From positions 1 through 16,281 of the forward strand of contig JAFHCF010000128.1 in assembly GCA_048497495.1 (NCBI GenBank): a DNA stretch of 16,281 nucleotides. Direction: 5' to 3'. Both the position numbers and the translations under genes were made by a program. This DNA is from JAFHCF01 sp048497495. GTDB lineage: Bacteria; Pseudomonadota; Alphaproteobacteria; Rhizobiales; Ancalomicrobiaceae. Every line of letters begins with the position of its first letter. The stretch's first letter is position 1. The notes under the pieces were generated by a model. It did not search any database, was not told the DNA's origin, and was given only the letters and a program-made list of their open reading frames with translations. Shown piece after piece: positions 1-7,184 of the stretch.

Positions 1-29
1 CCCTGAGCGTGAGCGCAGGGCCGGAGGAG

Positions 30-47
30 GCCGTGCTTCGGCACGGC
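30..47. other. GC-rich hairpin with TTCG loop
   Basis: A perfect 7-bp stem (GCCGTGC, 30-36, and GCACGGC, 41-47) closes on a TTCG tetraloop, a very stable RNA hairpin type. No T-run follows. Just upstream, 1-20 begins CCCTG and ends CAGGG. It may be the 3' end of an upstream transcript or part of the intergenic repeat that follows. No function can be assigned from the sequence alone. Confidence 0.55.
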
Positions 48-50
48 ACC

Positions 51-208
51 TTCCCTTCTCCCCTTGTGGGAGAAGGTGCCCGAAGGGCGGATGAGGGGGT
101 GTGCGCGGCAGCGCGCAGGCGCGCGAACCCGAACGTTCTGCCGTCGTGAGAGGCACAGACCCCTCATCCGGCCCTACGGGCCACCTTCTCCCGCAAGGGG
201 AGAAGGGA
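51..208. repeat. RIME-like intergenic palindromic repeat pair
   Basis: Two copies of an about 45-bp element lie in inverted orientation, at roughly 54-98 and 160-206. Each contains a 9-bp hairpin, CCTTCTCCC/GGGAGAAGG, with a 5-nt loop (54-76 and 184-206). Each also has an adjacent GGCCC/GGGCC-type arm, clearest at 170-182, and a CCCCTCATCCG end. From memory this matches the family of Rhizobium-specific intergenic mosaic elements that are highly repeated in Hyphomicrobiales genomes. The spacer 99-159 has no gene. Such elements are non-coding and lie between transcription units, so the short reading frames through it are not genes. Confidence 0.7.
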
Positions 209-422
209 GGCGCTCATCCCCACTGGGCCGCCCCGCCCCCTCCACCTGTCCCATTCGGGGATGGTTGCCATGTGCGAGTGGGTGTTGTCCTCGACCGTCG
301 ATATAAGTAATTTCATATAAGCAAGATCTTTCGGTAACGCCGTCGGATCGTTTCGCCCGGCGTCCTCGTCTCGCGAGCGCACGCCACAGCGGGCTCACGC
401 GGGCCCGACGGATCGCGATTTC
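209..422. other. Non-coding stretch upstream of the AEC permease
   Basis: No convincing coding frame is present. The segment 209-300 is GC-rich and featureless to my eye. The segment 299-330 is unusually AT-rich for this window and contains two copies of ATATAAG (301-307 and 315-321). The rest, 331-422, leads into the AEC gene. Confidence 0.5.
301..321 (+). promoter_or_regulatory. Possible promoter region (two TATAAG boxes)
   Basis: TATAAG at 302-307 and again at 316-321 resembles the sigma-70 -10 hexamer, in the only AT-rich patch before the AEC gene. No good -35 box sits at the standard distance from either; TTGTCC at 285-290 is badly spaced. A transcript from here would have a leader of about 100 nt. 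Confidence 0.3.
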
Positions 423-1352
423 ATGTACGACATTCTCACCATCACCTTCCCGGTCTTCCTGCTCATCGCCGTCGGCTATGTCGCGACGGTGCGTCACCTG
501 ACGACGCGCGAGAACATTCGCGGTCTCGGCGTCTTCGTCATCCGCTTCGCCCTGCCGGCGATGCTGTTTCGCGCCCTGTCGCAACGGCCGATCCAGGAGA
601 TCTTCGACGGGCGCTACGTCGTCGTCTACATGGTCGGCTCGCTCGTCACCTTCGCCGTCGTCTTCGCGGTGATGCGGTGGGCGCGCGGCAAGACGACGGG
701 CGTGAGCGCGCTCGCCGCGCTCGGGTCGTCGTCGTCGAACAGCGGCTTCATCGGCTTTCCGATCGCCACGCTGCTCATCGGCGAGGATGCGCTGATCGCC
801 CTGTCGATGACGCTGATGATCGAAAACCTGGTCATCGTGCCGCTGACCCTGGGTCTGGCGGAGAGCGACGCGCGCAAGGGCGAGCCGATCCATCGCATTC
901 TCGCCCACGTGCTGCGCCGTCTGGCGCGCAATCCGATGCTGATGGGCATCGTCGCCGGCATCACCGCCTCGCTCCTCGACTGGCACCCGCCGATCCCGAT
1001 CCAGCACGCCATCGACCTGCTCGCCGGCGCCTCGACCGCCGCCGCGCTGTTCTCGATCGGCGGCGTGCTCGCCGGGCTGCACCTGTCGGGCATCGGCACC
1101 GACGTCGGCGGCATCATCGCCGGCAAGCTCCTGCTCCACCCGCTCGCCGTGGCGGGGATGGCGATGCTGCTGCCGCCGGCCAACCCGGCCCTGGGCGTCG
1201 CCATGGTGGTCTTCGCCGCCTCGCCGATGCTCTCGGTCTATGCGCTGCTCTCCCAGCCCTTCCGCTTCGACAAGCCGGCGGCCGCCGCCCTCCTCGGCGC
1301 CACGACTCTGTCGTTCTTCACCCTGTCGGCGCTGCTCTACCTGATGCGCTGA
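423..1352 (+). CDS. AEC-family transporter (auxin efflux carrier/malonate permease type)
   Basis: This 309-residue integral membrane protein belongs to the AEC family of bacterial permeases, several of which move malate, malonate or other organic anions. Hydrophobic helices run almost throughout, starting at residues 5-22. The family hallmark NSGFIGFP lies at residues 106-113 and is followed by a long hydrophobic stretch (about 114-145). A charged cytoplasmic loop spans about 146-172, and a second helical bundle with repeated glycines fills the C-terminal half. Length matches the family (about 300-320). The ATG at 423 is the natural start because the first helix begins directly after it. A weak GACGGAT lies about 10 nt upstream. 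Substrate cannot be deduced. It stands alone before rarA, with a possible hairpin between them. Confidence 0.88.
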   Translation: MYDILTITFPVFLLIAVGYVATVRHLTTRENIRGLGVFVIRFALPAMLFRALSQRPIQEIFDGRYVVVYMVGSLVTFAVVFAVMRWARGKTTGVSALAALGSSSSNSGFIGFPIATLLIGEDALIALSMTLMIENLVIVPLTLGLAESDARKGEPIHRILAHVLRRLARNPMLMGIVAGITASLLDWHPPIPIQHAIDLLAGASTAAALFSIGGVLAGLHLSGIGTDVGGIIAGKLLLHPLAVAGMAMLLPPANPALGVAMVVFAASPMLSVYALLSQPFRFDKPAAAALLGATTLSFFTLSALLYLMR

Positions 1353-1388
1353 GCCCGGCCGCGCGCCGCGTGTGGCGAATAAGCTGGC

Positions 1389-1407
1389 GCGGGTGGTTGT
1401 CACCCGC
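1389..1407. terminator. Possible terminator hairpin after the AEC gene
   Basis: A perfect 7-bp stem (GCGGGTG, 1389-1395, and CACCCGC, 1401-1407) with a GTTGT loop lies 36 bp after the AEC stop. No T-run follows, so an intrinsic terminator is only a possibility. Confidence 0.35.
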
Positions 1408-1440
1408 CGCCGGATGCGCGATGCCTTTCTTCGCCGAAGG

Positions 1441-1458
1441 CGCGCCGGATCCGGCGCG
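1441..1458. promoter_or_regulatory. 18-bp perfect palindrome upstream of rarA
   Basis: CGCGCCGGATCCGGCGCG is a perfect self-complementary 18-mer, ending 51 bp before the rarA start codon. It could be an operator or a chance product of high GC. It has no unpaired loop bases, so it suits a protein-binding dyad better than an RNA hairpin. Confidence 0.3.
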
Positions 1459-1509
1459 GGGGGACGAACCCGGTTCGACCCGCCTTCGAGACCGAGGAGC
1501 CCTTGGACG

Positions 1510-2820
1510 ATGTCTGATCTCTTCGCCGCCGCCGGCCTCGAGCGCGCCGCGCCCCGGCCGCTCGCCGATCGGCTGCGGCCCCGGGTTCTCGCCGACGTCG
1601 TCGGCCAGGATCACCTGGTCGGCGACGGCGGCGCCATCACCCGCATGCTGCGCTCGGGCAGCCTCGGGTCGCTGATCTTCTGGGGCCCGCCCGGCACCGG
1701 CAAGACCACCGTCGCCCGTCTCCTGGCGCACGAGACCGACCTCGAGTTCGAGCAGGTCTCGGCGATCTTCACCGGCGTCGCCGATCTCAAGAAGGTCTTC
1801 GAGACGGCGCGCGGCCGCCGCGCCATAGGCAAGGGCACGCTGCTCTTCGTCGACGAGATCCACCGCTTCAACCGCGCCCAACTCGACAGTTTCCTCCCCG
1901 TGGTGGAGGACGGCACCATCGTGCTGATCGGCGCCACCACCGAGAACCCGTCGTTCGAGCTCAACGCGGCGCTCCTGTCGCGCGCCCACGTGCTCTCGTT
2001 CAAGTCCCTCGACGAAGCGGCGATCACCCGTCTCCTCGCCCGCGCCGAGGTCGAGCTCGGCCGGCCGCTGCCCCTCGACGAGGCTGCGCGCGAGATGCTG
2101 GTCCGCATGGCCGACGGCGACGGCCGCGCCGCGCTGACGCTGGCCGAGGACGTGCTGAGAGCGGCGAAGGACGACGAGGTCTTCGACCCGGCGACCCTGC
2201 AGGAGGTGGTCCAGCGGCGCGCCCCGATCTACGACAAGAGCCAAGACGGCCACTACAATCTGATGTCGGCGCTGCACAAGACGGTGCGCGGCTCCGATCC
2301 CGACGCGGCGCTCTACTATCTGGCGCGGATGTTCGATGCCGGCGAGGACCGGCTCTACATCGCCCGCCGCATCGTCCGCATGGCGGTCGAGGACGTCGGC
2401 CTCGCCGACCCGCAGGCGCTGGTGATCGCCAACGCCGCCAAGGACGCCTTCGATTTTCTCGGCGTCCCCGAGGGCGACCTCGCCATCGCCCAGGCCCTGG
2501 TCTATGTGGCGACCGCGCCGAAGTCGAACGCCGTCTACATGGCCTTCAAGGCCGCCACACGCCTCGCCAAGGACGGCGGCTCCCTGCCGCCCCCCAAGCA
2601 CATCCTCAACGCCCCGACCAAGCTGATGAAGTCCGAGGGCTATTCAGAGGGCTATCTCTACGACCACGACCAGCCCGACGCCTTCTCCGGCCAGGACTAT
2701 TTCCCCGAGAAACTCGGCCGCCGCCGCTTCTACGACCCACCCGAACGCGGCTTCGAACGCGAGATCAAGAAGCGGCTGGACTATTGGGCGCGCCTCCGGA
2801 AGGACCGGGGCGGGGGTTGA
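1510..2820 (+). CDS. rarA: RarA/MgsA-type AAA+ ATPase (replication-associated recombination protein A)
   Basis: A 436-residue clamp-loader-like AAA+ ATPase related to E. coli RarA, yeast Mgs1 and human WRNIP1, which act at stalled replication forks and interact with SSB. Motifs are Walker A GPPGTGKT (59-66), Walker B with VDEIHRF (114-120), sensor 1 GATTENPSFE (141-150) and the likely arginine finger in LLSRAH (R158). The C-terminal half carries the family's tetramerisation region, including SALHKTVRGSDPDAALYYLAR and a YDHDQPDAFSGQDYFP segment. The start is ATG 1510: GAGGAG at 1494-1499 is well placed and the product begins with the usual MSDLF-like sequence. An upstream in-frame extension to 1372 lacks conservation and is rejected. 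It ends 1 bp before a strong hairpin facing a convergent gene. Confidence 0.95.
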   Translation: MSDLFAAAGLERAAPRPLADRLRPRVLADVVGQDHLVGDGGAITRMLRSGSLGSLIFWGPPGTGKTTVARLLAHETDLEFEQVSAIFTGVADLKKVFETARGRRAIGKGTLLFVDEIHRFNRAQLDSFLPVVEDGTIVLIGATTENPSFELNAALLSRAHVLSFKSLDEAAITRLLARAEVELGRPLPLDEAAREMLVRMADGDGRAALTLAEDVLRAAKDDEVFDPATLQEVVQRRAPIYDKSQDGHYNLMSALHKTVRGSDPDAALYYLARMFDAGEDRLYIARRIVRMAVEDVGLADPQALVIANAAKDAFDFLGVPEGDLAIAQALVYVATAPKSNAVYMAFKAATRLAKDGGSLPPPKHILNAPTKLMKSEGYSEGYLYDHDQPDAFSGQDYFPEKLGRRRFYDPPERGFEREIKKRLDYWARLRKDRGGG

Positions 2821-2848
2821 AGCCGGGTGAGGCGGACCTCGCCCGGCT
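2821..2848. terminator. Bidirectional terminator-like hairpin
   Basis: A 12-bp stem (2821-2832 with 2837-2848, one T-G wobble) closes on a CGGA loop. It sits immediately after the rarA stop and 8 bp from the stop of the convergent nucleotidase gene. Flanking T-runs are weak on both strands. The position between convergent genes strongly suggests shared termination. Confidence 0.7.
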
Positions 2849-2856
2849 TCCCGTCC

Positions 2857-4884
2857 TCAGGCCGAGACGACGAGACGGCCGTCCTTCTTCGCTCCCACCG
2901 CCGGGGTGATGCGACCGAGCGCCCGGATCTGGGCGACGATCTCGTTGCGATAGACGAAGCCGGTGTCGCGCTTCGGCAGTTTCGTCAGGTCGTAGCCGAG
3001 AATGCCGGCCGGCAGGCCGCCGGAGATCTCGCGGCCGTTCCACGCCTCGGCGAAGCCGCCGTTGCCGATGTAGCTGCCGAAGGCGACGCGGAAGCGCGTG
3101 TCGAGGACCTCGGCGACCTTGCGCCCGGCGATGGTCACGTCGACGGCGCGCGCCGCCTTGGCATCGGCGCCGAGAGCGATGCGATAGCGCAGCGCGCTGG
3201 AGAAATGCAGGAAGCCGCGGCTGACGTAGGATTTGAGCGAGATCGGCGGGTTCGCCGCCAGTTCTTCCGGCCGCACCACGCGATGGGCGTTGGAATCGAG
3301 CATCGCCTGGATGTCTCGCCCGGTCATGGTGAGGACCTGGATCGAATCGGCGAAGGGCATCACCTGAAACCAATCGCCGAAGGTGATGCTGCCCTTGGCC
3401 GGGATGCCGGCGACGAGGCCGGTGGCGTTGAAGGCGGCGATGTCCACCGCGCCATCGGGGAAGAGGGCGGTGCGGGCGACGAGCAGGTCGTTCATCAGCC
3501 CGGCGATGGCGGTCTCGCCGACATAACGGTCACGCTGCGTCTGCTCGGTGCCGATCGCCTCGTCGGCGTCGACCTCGGCGATCGTCTCGACGAGACGCCC
3601 ATCGAGCTTCTTGACCAGCGGCGCGACGGCGAGGCCTTGGAAGGCTTCGTCCCAGTCGCCCGGCTGTTGGAACGTTGCGGCCTTCGGGTCGCTCGCCGGG
3701 ACGCGCACGTCCGACTTCTTCAGGCCGTGGAGCCGCGCCGCCGCGCCGACGAGGGCGACACGGTCGGCCTCGCGGACGAGTTCGAGCGTCGCCTCGCCGA
3801 GATGGCTGCCGTGGAAGCCGGCCTGGACGACGACGACGCGACCGGCGACGAGGTTGCGCGGCTCGAGCGCTTCGACGTTGAGCGCCGTGTGGGTGTGGCC
3901 GCCGACGATCAGCACCGGCCGGTCGGTGATCTCGGCGACGACCGCGGCCAATCGCGTGTCGCCGAGCGCCAGCCGCCGTTCGGCGCCGGCCGCCGCGGCG
4001 CCCATGCCGCTGCCGCCGTAGCCGAGATGGGAGAGGATGACCACCACGTCGCAGGCGGCGGCCAGCGCCGGCAGGGCATTGCGCACCACCACCGCCGGAT
4101 CGGCGACGCTGAGGCCGGGATTCTCGGCCGTGCCGGTGCGGGTGTCCTCCGGCGTGGTCAGGCCGAGGAGACCGATCCTGAGGCCCTTGGCGACGCCGAT
4201 CAGCAGCGGATGATGATGGCGGCCGCGCACCAGATGGGCGGTGTCGGCGATGTTGGCGGAGAGCGCCGGCAGGTCGCCGTTGCGCTCCAGGAGATCGCGC
4301 AGCACGGCGGTGCCGCGGTCGAACTCGTGATTGCCGAGCACCGCGGCGTCGACACCGGCGACGGTGAAGGCGCGATAGGCCGGATGGGCGATGGTCTCCT
4401 CGACGGTGAAGCCGAGCAACTCGTCGAGCAGGCTGCCGGTCTGGTCGTCGCCGCCGGAGACGAAGAGGACGATCTCGTCGGGCTTCTGGGCGGCGCGCGC
4501 CTCGCGCACCTTCTTGACCATCTGGGCGAAGACGTGGGTCTCGCCGCGCGCCGGATGGGGGATGGTGACGTTGTTGTGCAGGTCGTTGAAATGCATCACC
4601 CGGAGGCGGCGGACCGTGCCGGCGGCGGGCGCGGCGACGGGCAGCGCCAGCGCGCCGACCGGCCCGGCGATCGGGTCGACGTCGAAGCGATAGAGCCGAT
4701 CGAAGGCGCCGACCGGATTGGGCGCGATGCGCAGGGCCGGAACGGATCCGGTGGGCGCGGCTGCGGTCGACTGCGGCGACGCCGTGGCGGCGAGGACCGG
4801 CGAGATCGAGAGGCCACCACCTTCGACGATGAAGGAGCCGGCGGCGACGCCGGCGAGCAGGCTGCGGCGGGAAATCTGAGCCAT
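2857..4884 (-). CDS. Tat-exported bifunctional metallophosphatase/5'-nucleotidase family protein
   Basis: A 675-residue UshA-like enzyme family member that hydrolyses nucleotides, nucleotide sugars or cyclic nucleotides in the periplasm. The N-terminus has a twin-arginine signal (SRRSLL, residues 5-10, then a hydrophobic run to about 31 and an ATA-type cleavage site). The calcineurin-like metal site is complete: NDLHNN (100-105), GGDDQTGS (144-151), GNHEFD (184-189), SHLG (285-288) and GGHTHT (328-333). The C-terminal half matches the 5'-nucleotidase substrate domain (GETAIAGLMNDLL, FNATGLVAGIPAG-like and FGDWFQVMPF segments). ATG 4884 is preferred over an upstream in-frame start at 4944 because the Tat motif begins here and AGGGA lies just upstream. 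It lies 110 bp downstream of bioY on the same strand, with a hairpin between, so co-transcription is uncertain. Substrate is not determined. Confidence 0.9.
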   Translation of the reverse strand: MAQISRRSLLAGVAAGSFIVEGGGLSISPVLAATASPQSTAAAPTGSVPALRIAPNPVGAFDRLYRFDVDPIAGPVGALALPVAAPAAGTVRRLRVMHFNDLHNNVTIPHPARGETHVFAQMVKKVREARAAQKPDEIVLFVSGGDDQTGSLLDELLGFTVEETIAHPAYRAFTVAGVDAAVLGNHEFDRGTAVLRDLLERNGDLPALSANIADTAHLVRGRHHHPLLIGVAKGLRIGLLGLTTPEDTRTGTAENPGLSVADPAVVVRNALPALAAACDVVVILSHLGYGGSGMGAAAAGAERRLALGDTRLAAVVAEITDRPVLIVGGHTHTALNVEALEPRNLVAGRVVVVQAGFHGSHLGEATLELVREADRVALVGAAARLHGLKKSDVRVPASDPKAATFQQPGDWDEAFQGLAVAPLVKKLDGRLVETIAEVDADEAIGTEQTQRDRYVGETAIAGLMNDLLVARTALFPDGAVDIAAFNATGLVAGIPAKGSITFGDWFQVMPFADSIQVLTMTGRDIQAMLDSNAHRVVRPEELAANPPISLKSYVSRGFLHFSSALRYRIALGADAKAARAVDVTIAGRKVAEVLDTRFRVAFGSYIGNGGFAEAWNGREISGGLPAGILGYDLTKLPKRDTGFVYRNEIVAQIRALGRITPAVGAKKDGRLVVSA

Positions 4885-4933
4885 GATGCGGGTTCCCTGA
4901 AAGGGTTGCCCGCCCCGACCATACGGGACGCGG

Positions 4934-4953
4934 GCGGCGCACACTCGCGCCGC
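4934..4953. terminator. Possible terminator hairpin after bioY
   Basis: A perfect 7-bp stem (GCGGCGC, 4934-4940, and GCGCCGC, 4947-4953) with a 6-nt loop lies in the 110-bp gap between bioY and the downstream nucleotidase gene. It lacks a T-run in the minus direction. It could partly separate the bioMNY transcript from the nucleotidase gene. Confidence 0.35.
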
Positions 4954-4994
4954 ACCGTTTCAGGGACGTGACAGCCGCCGAAGGTCCGCCGCCC

Positions 4995-5549
4995 TCACTT
5001 CCGCTCGATCGCCATCGCGTCGCGCACCTTGACCGTCACCAGAGCCGCCACCACGGCCTTGGCGAGATCGCCGGGGGCGAAGACGATCGACACCATGAAG
5101 GCCTTGACCAGGCCGAGCTTGGTGACGAAGGCGAGCCACAGGATGCCGCAGGCGTAGAGGACGACGATGCCGCCGACGACCGCCGCGAGCGTCAGCGCCG
5201 CGGTGCGGGCGAGGGTCGACCGGCTCGGCACCTCGAGGATCATCGCCAGGAAGCCCGAGACGAAGGCGGCGAGCACCCAGCCGAGAAGGAAGCCGGCGGT
5301 CGGCCCGGCGAGGACGGCGAGGCCGCCGCGTCCGCCCGACAGCACCGGCAGGCCGAGGGCGACCAGCACCACGACGACCAGGACGGCGGCCGCGCCGCGT
5401 CTCGGCCCGAGCAGCAGGCCCGCGAGCATCACCCCCATCGACTGCAGCGTGATCGGCACGCCGGCGGCGAGCGGGATGGCGGGAACGATGCCGAGGGCGA
5501 CGATCACGGCGGCCATCAGGGCGACGAGGCCGAGGTCACGGGTGGTCAT
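4995..5549 (-). CDS. bioY: BioY, biotin-binding S component of ECF transporter
   Basis: A 184-residue membrane protein of the BioY family, the substrate-binding S unit that captures biotin at the outer face of the inner membrane. Hydrophobic helices cover nearly the whole length. Family-typical segments are PITLQSMGVMLAGLLLGPRRG (about 32-52), LPVLSGGRGGLAVLAGPTAGFLLGW-like (about 67-91) and the C-terminal KAFMVSIVFAPGDLAKAVVAA region. The length matches family members (about 180-200). Its ATG overlaps the bioN stop in an ATGA tetranucleotide, so it is probably translationally coupled. It is the last gene of the bioM-bioN-bioY order. Confidence 0.94.
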   Translation of the reverse strand: MTTRDLGLVALMAAVIVALGIVPAIPLAAGVPITLQSMGVMLAGLLLGPRRGAAAVLVVVVLVALGLPVLSGGRGGLAVLAGPTAGFLLGWVLAAFVSGFLAMILEVPSRSTLARTAALTLAAVVGGIVVLYACGILWLAFVTKLGLVKAFMVSIVFAPGDLAKAVVAALVTVKVRDAMAIERK

Positions 5550-6187
5550 GGGCCTTTTCTCTCTCTTCTTCGATTGGTCGTCGTCTCGGGTGGAAAGCCG
5601 CGCGCGTCGATGGCGTCGGCGAGGTCTTGGGATCTGACGAGGACGCGCACCATCAAGGGCACCGCGAGGGCGACGACCGAGCCCTCGAGCCCGCGCGCCG
5701 CCTGCGCCTCGCGGATCTCACGGGCCTCCTCGACGATCAGCGGCACGAAGCGGATGGCGAGTGTCACCGTCAGCGACGCCCGCCGGGCGTCGAGGAGCCC
5801 GAGCCGCTCCGCCGGCCCGAAGCAGCGCTCCAGCACGTCCGTCAGCTCGGCGCTCGTCGTGGTCAGGGTCACCGCATGGGCGAGAAGGGCGATGGCGCCC
5901 AGCCGCAACACCACCGCGAGCGCCGTGGCGCGATCGATCAGGATCCAGTCGGCGACGCCGAGCACCGCGAGCACCACGGCCGGGCCGCGCAGATCCCGGG
6001 CGATCTCCCGGAGCCTCGCCCCGGTCGAGCGCGCCAGCGCCAGCCCGACGGCGAAGGCGAGGGCGAGAAGGCGGGGATCCTCGACGAAGAAGAGGACGGT
6101 CGCGGTGGTCGCCAGCGCCGCGAGCTTCGGCGCCGCGGGCGCGCGGTGAAGCGGCGAGGCGCCCGGCTGGGCGAGGCCGGCGATCAT
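5546..6187 (-). CDS. bioN: BioN, EcfT-type transmembrane coupling protein of the biotin transporter
   Basis: A 213-residue EcfT family protein that couples ATP hydrolysis by BioM to biotin uptake by BioY. The N-terminal half has several hydrophobic helices (about 22-55, 68-110). The cytoplasmic coupling region carries the two Ala-Arg-Gly signatures expected for this family, AARG (163-166) and DARG (194-197), which contact the ATPase. The start ATG at 6187 overlaps the bioM stop as ATGA. The same frame extends far upstream through bioM but without family similarity, so that extension is an artefact of GC-rich sequence. Its stop overlaps the bioY start. The protein is shorter than large EcfT proteins but normal for BioN. 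Confidence 0.92.
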   Translation of the reverse strand: MIAGLAQPGASPLHRAPAAPKLAALATTATVLFFVEDPRLLALAFAVGLALARSTGARLREIARDLRGPAVVLAVLGVADWILIDRATALAVVLRLGAIALLAHAVTLTTTSAELTDVLERCFGPAERLGLLDARRASLTVTLAIRFVPLIVEEAREIREAQAARGLEGSVVALAVPLMVRVLVRSQDLADAIDARGFPPETTTNRRRERKGP

Positions 6188-6924
6188 CGCTGCGCCTCGC
6201 GATAGAAGGCGAGGATCTCCGCCGCCGGCCCGTCGCGCACCACCCGTCCGGCCTCGATCATCACCACCCGGGGGAAGTCGGCGAGGAGCTCGAGGTCGTG
6301 GGCGACGACGATCGCCTGTTCCGGCAACCCATGAAGAACGTCGCGCAGGCGATTCCGATTCTTGAGGTCGAGCTGCGACGTCGGTTCGTCGAAGAGCACC
6401 GTCTTGGGCTCGATCGCCAACACCCCGGCGAGCGCCACCAGTTGCTTCTCGCCGCCCGACAACTCGTGGATCCGCCGACCGGCGAGATGGCCGACGTCGA
6501 GCCGGGCGAGGCTGGCGGCAACCCGATCGGCGATCTCGGCCTTGGAGAACCCGTGGTTCTTCAGCCCGAAGGCGAGATCCTCGGCGACGATCGGCATGAC
6601 GATCTGGTTGTCGGGGTTCTGGAACAGGAATCCGGTCGCGGCCCTGACCGCGCGTGCCTCGCGGACCGCGTCGCGGCCGTCGACGGTGACGGTGCCGGCG
6701 GACGGGGCGACGAGGCCGATGATGCATTTGAGCAGCGTCGACTTGCCCGAGCCGTTGAGCCCGACGATGCCGATGCGGTGCTCCTCGAGCCCCAGCGACA
6801 CGCGATCGAGCGCGCTGCGCCCGTCGCGGGTCACCGAGACGTCCGAGAAGACGATGGTCTGGGTCGAGGCGTCCTCGGCCGCGCCGGGAACGCGCCCGGC
6901 GTTCCGCGGGCTCAAGTCGTTCAT
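6184..6924 (-). CDS. bioM: BioM, ATP-binding subunit of the biotin ECF transporter
   Basis: A 246-residue ABC ATPase, the energising subunit of the dedicated BioMNY biotin transporter. Motifs are all present: Walker A GLNGSGKST (55-63), Q-loop Q102 in FQNPDNQ, signature LSGGEKQ (155-161), Walker B TVLFDEPT (175-182) and switch H209. FQNPDNQIV is characteristic of ECF-type ATPases. The start at 6924 is preferred over one seven codons upstream (6945) because GGAAGGA sits at ribosome-binding distance from it. The first about 22 residues are an unconserved extension. It heads a three-gene operon with 4-nt overlaps. Confidence 0.94.
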   Translation of the reverse strand: MNDLSPRNAGRVPGAAEDASTQTIVFSDVSVTRDGRSALDRVSLGLEEHRIGIVGLNGSGKSTLLKCIIGLVAPSAGTVTVDGRDAVREARAVRAATGFLFQNPDNQIVMPIVAEDLAFGLKNHGFSKAEIADRVAASLARLDVGHLAGRRIHELSGGEKQLVALAGVLAIEPKTVLFDEPTSQLDLKNRNRLRDVLHGLPEQAIVVAHDLELLADFPRVVMIEAGRVVRDGPAAEILAFYREAQR

Positions 6925-6957
6925 CTCGATCCTTCCGAGGCCCAATGACCCCGATCC

Positions 6958-6976
6958 GCGACGAGGAGTTCGTCGC
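6958..6976. other. Hairpin in the bioM leader
   Basis: A perfect 7-bp stem, GCGACGA (6958-6964) with TCGTCGC (6970-6976), has a 5-nt loop. On the minus strand it sits about 35 nt upstream of the bioM start codon. No riboswitch class is recognised. Confidence 0.3.
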
Positions 6977-7035
6977 CACCGCGCGAGCGGCCGGTCGCGC
7001 CGGACATCTCCCGGACGGCCCCACGAGGTCGGCGA

Positions 7036-7064
7036 TGTTTGGAGAGGGGGAAAGGGAGAGTCAA
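7036..7064 (-). promoter_or_regulatory. bioM: Possible bioM promoter
   Basis: On the minus strand TTGACT (7064-7059) is a good -35 hexamer. At 17-18 bp downstream lies only a poor -10, CAAACA/AAACAT. This would give a leader of about 105 nt before the bioM start. Confidence 0.35.
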
Positions 7065-7073
7065 GCGCGCCGT

Positions 7074-7083
7074 CGATAGATCA
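7074..7083 (-). promoter_or_regulatory. BioR-like site upstream of bioM (candidate)
   Basis: The minus strand reads TGATCTATCG, matching 7 of 10 positions of the TTATCTATAA box I recall for BioR, the GntR-family biotin repressor of many alphaproteobacteria. It lies about 10 bp upstream of the candidate bioM -35 box. The match is imperfect at one end and no bioR gene is in the window. Confidence 0.3.
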
Positions 7084-7184
7084 GTGTCCGCGAATTCGAC
7101 ACGAAACGGCGCTTCTGGGGATGACAGCGGCGCGCCGAGGAGGCATTGAAATGGCAGGACGTCACCCGAGGGGACCCGTCGCCC

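Noticed and set aside
4885..4944. Upstream start of the nucleotidase at 4944
   Set aside because: The extra 20 residues are unconserved and would place the Tat motif internally; ATG 4884 has an AGGGA upstream.
2827..4971. A 714-codon open frame antisense to the nucleotidase gene
   Set aside because: The sense frame has a complete metallophosphatase motif set and a Tat signal; the antisense product is low-complexity and shadow-like.
7090..7184. Possible fluoride riboswitch upstream of crcB (GGGGATGACAGC)
   Set aside because: Only a short GATGA-like string is shared; the conserved crcB-motif pseudoknot and the second conserved segment cannot be laid out.
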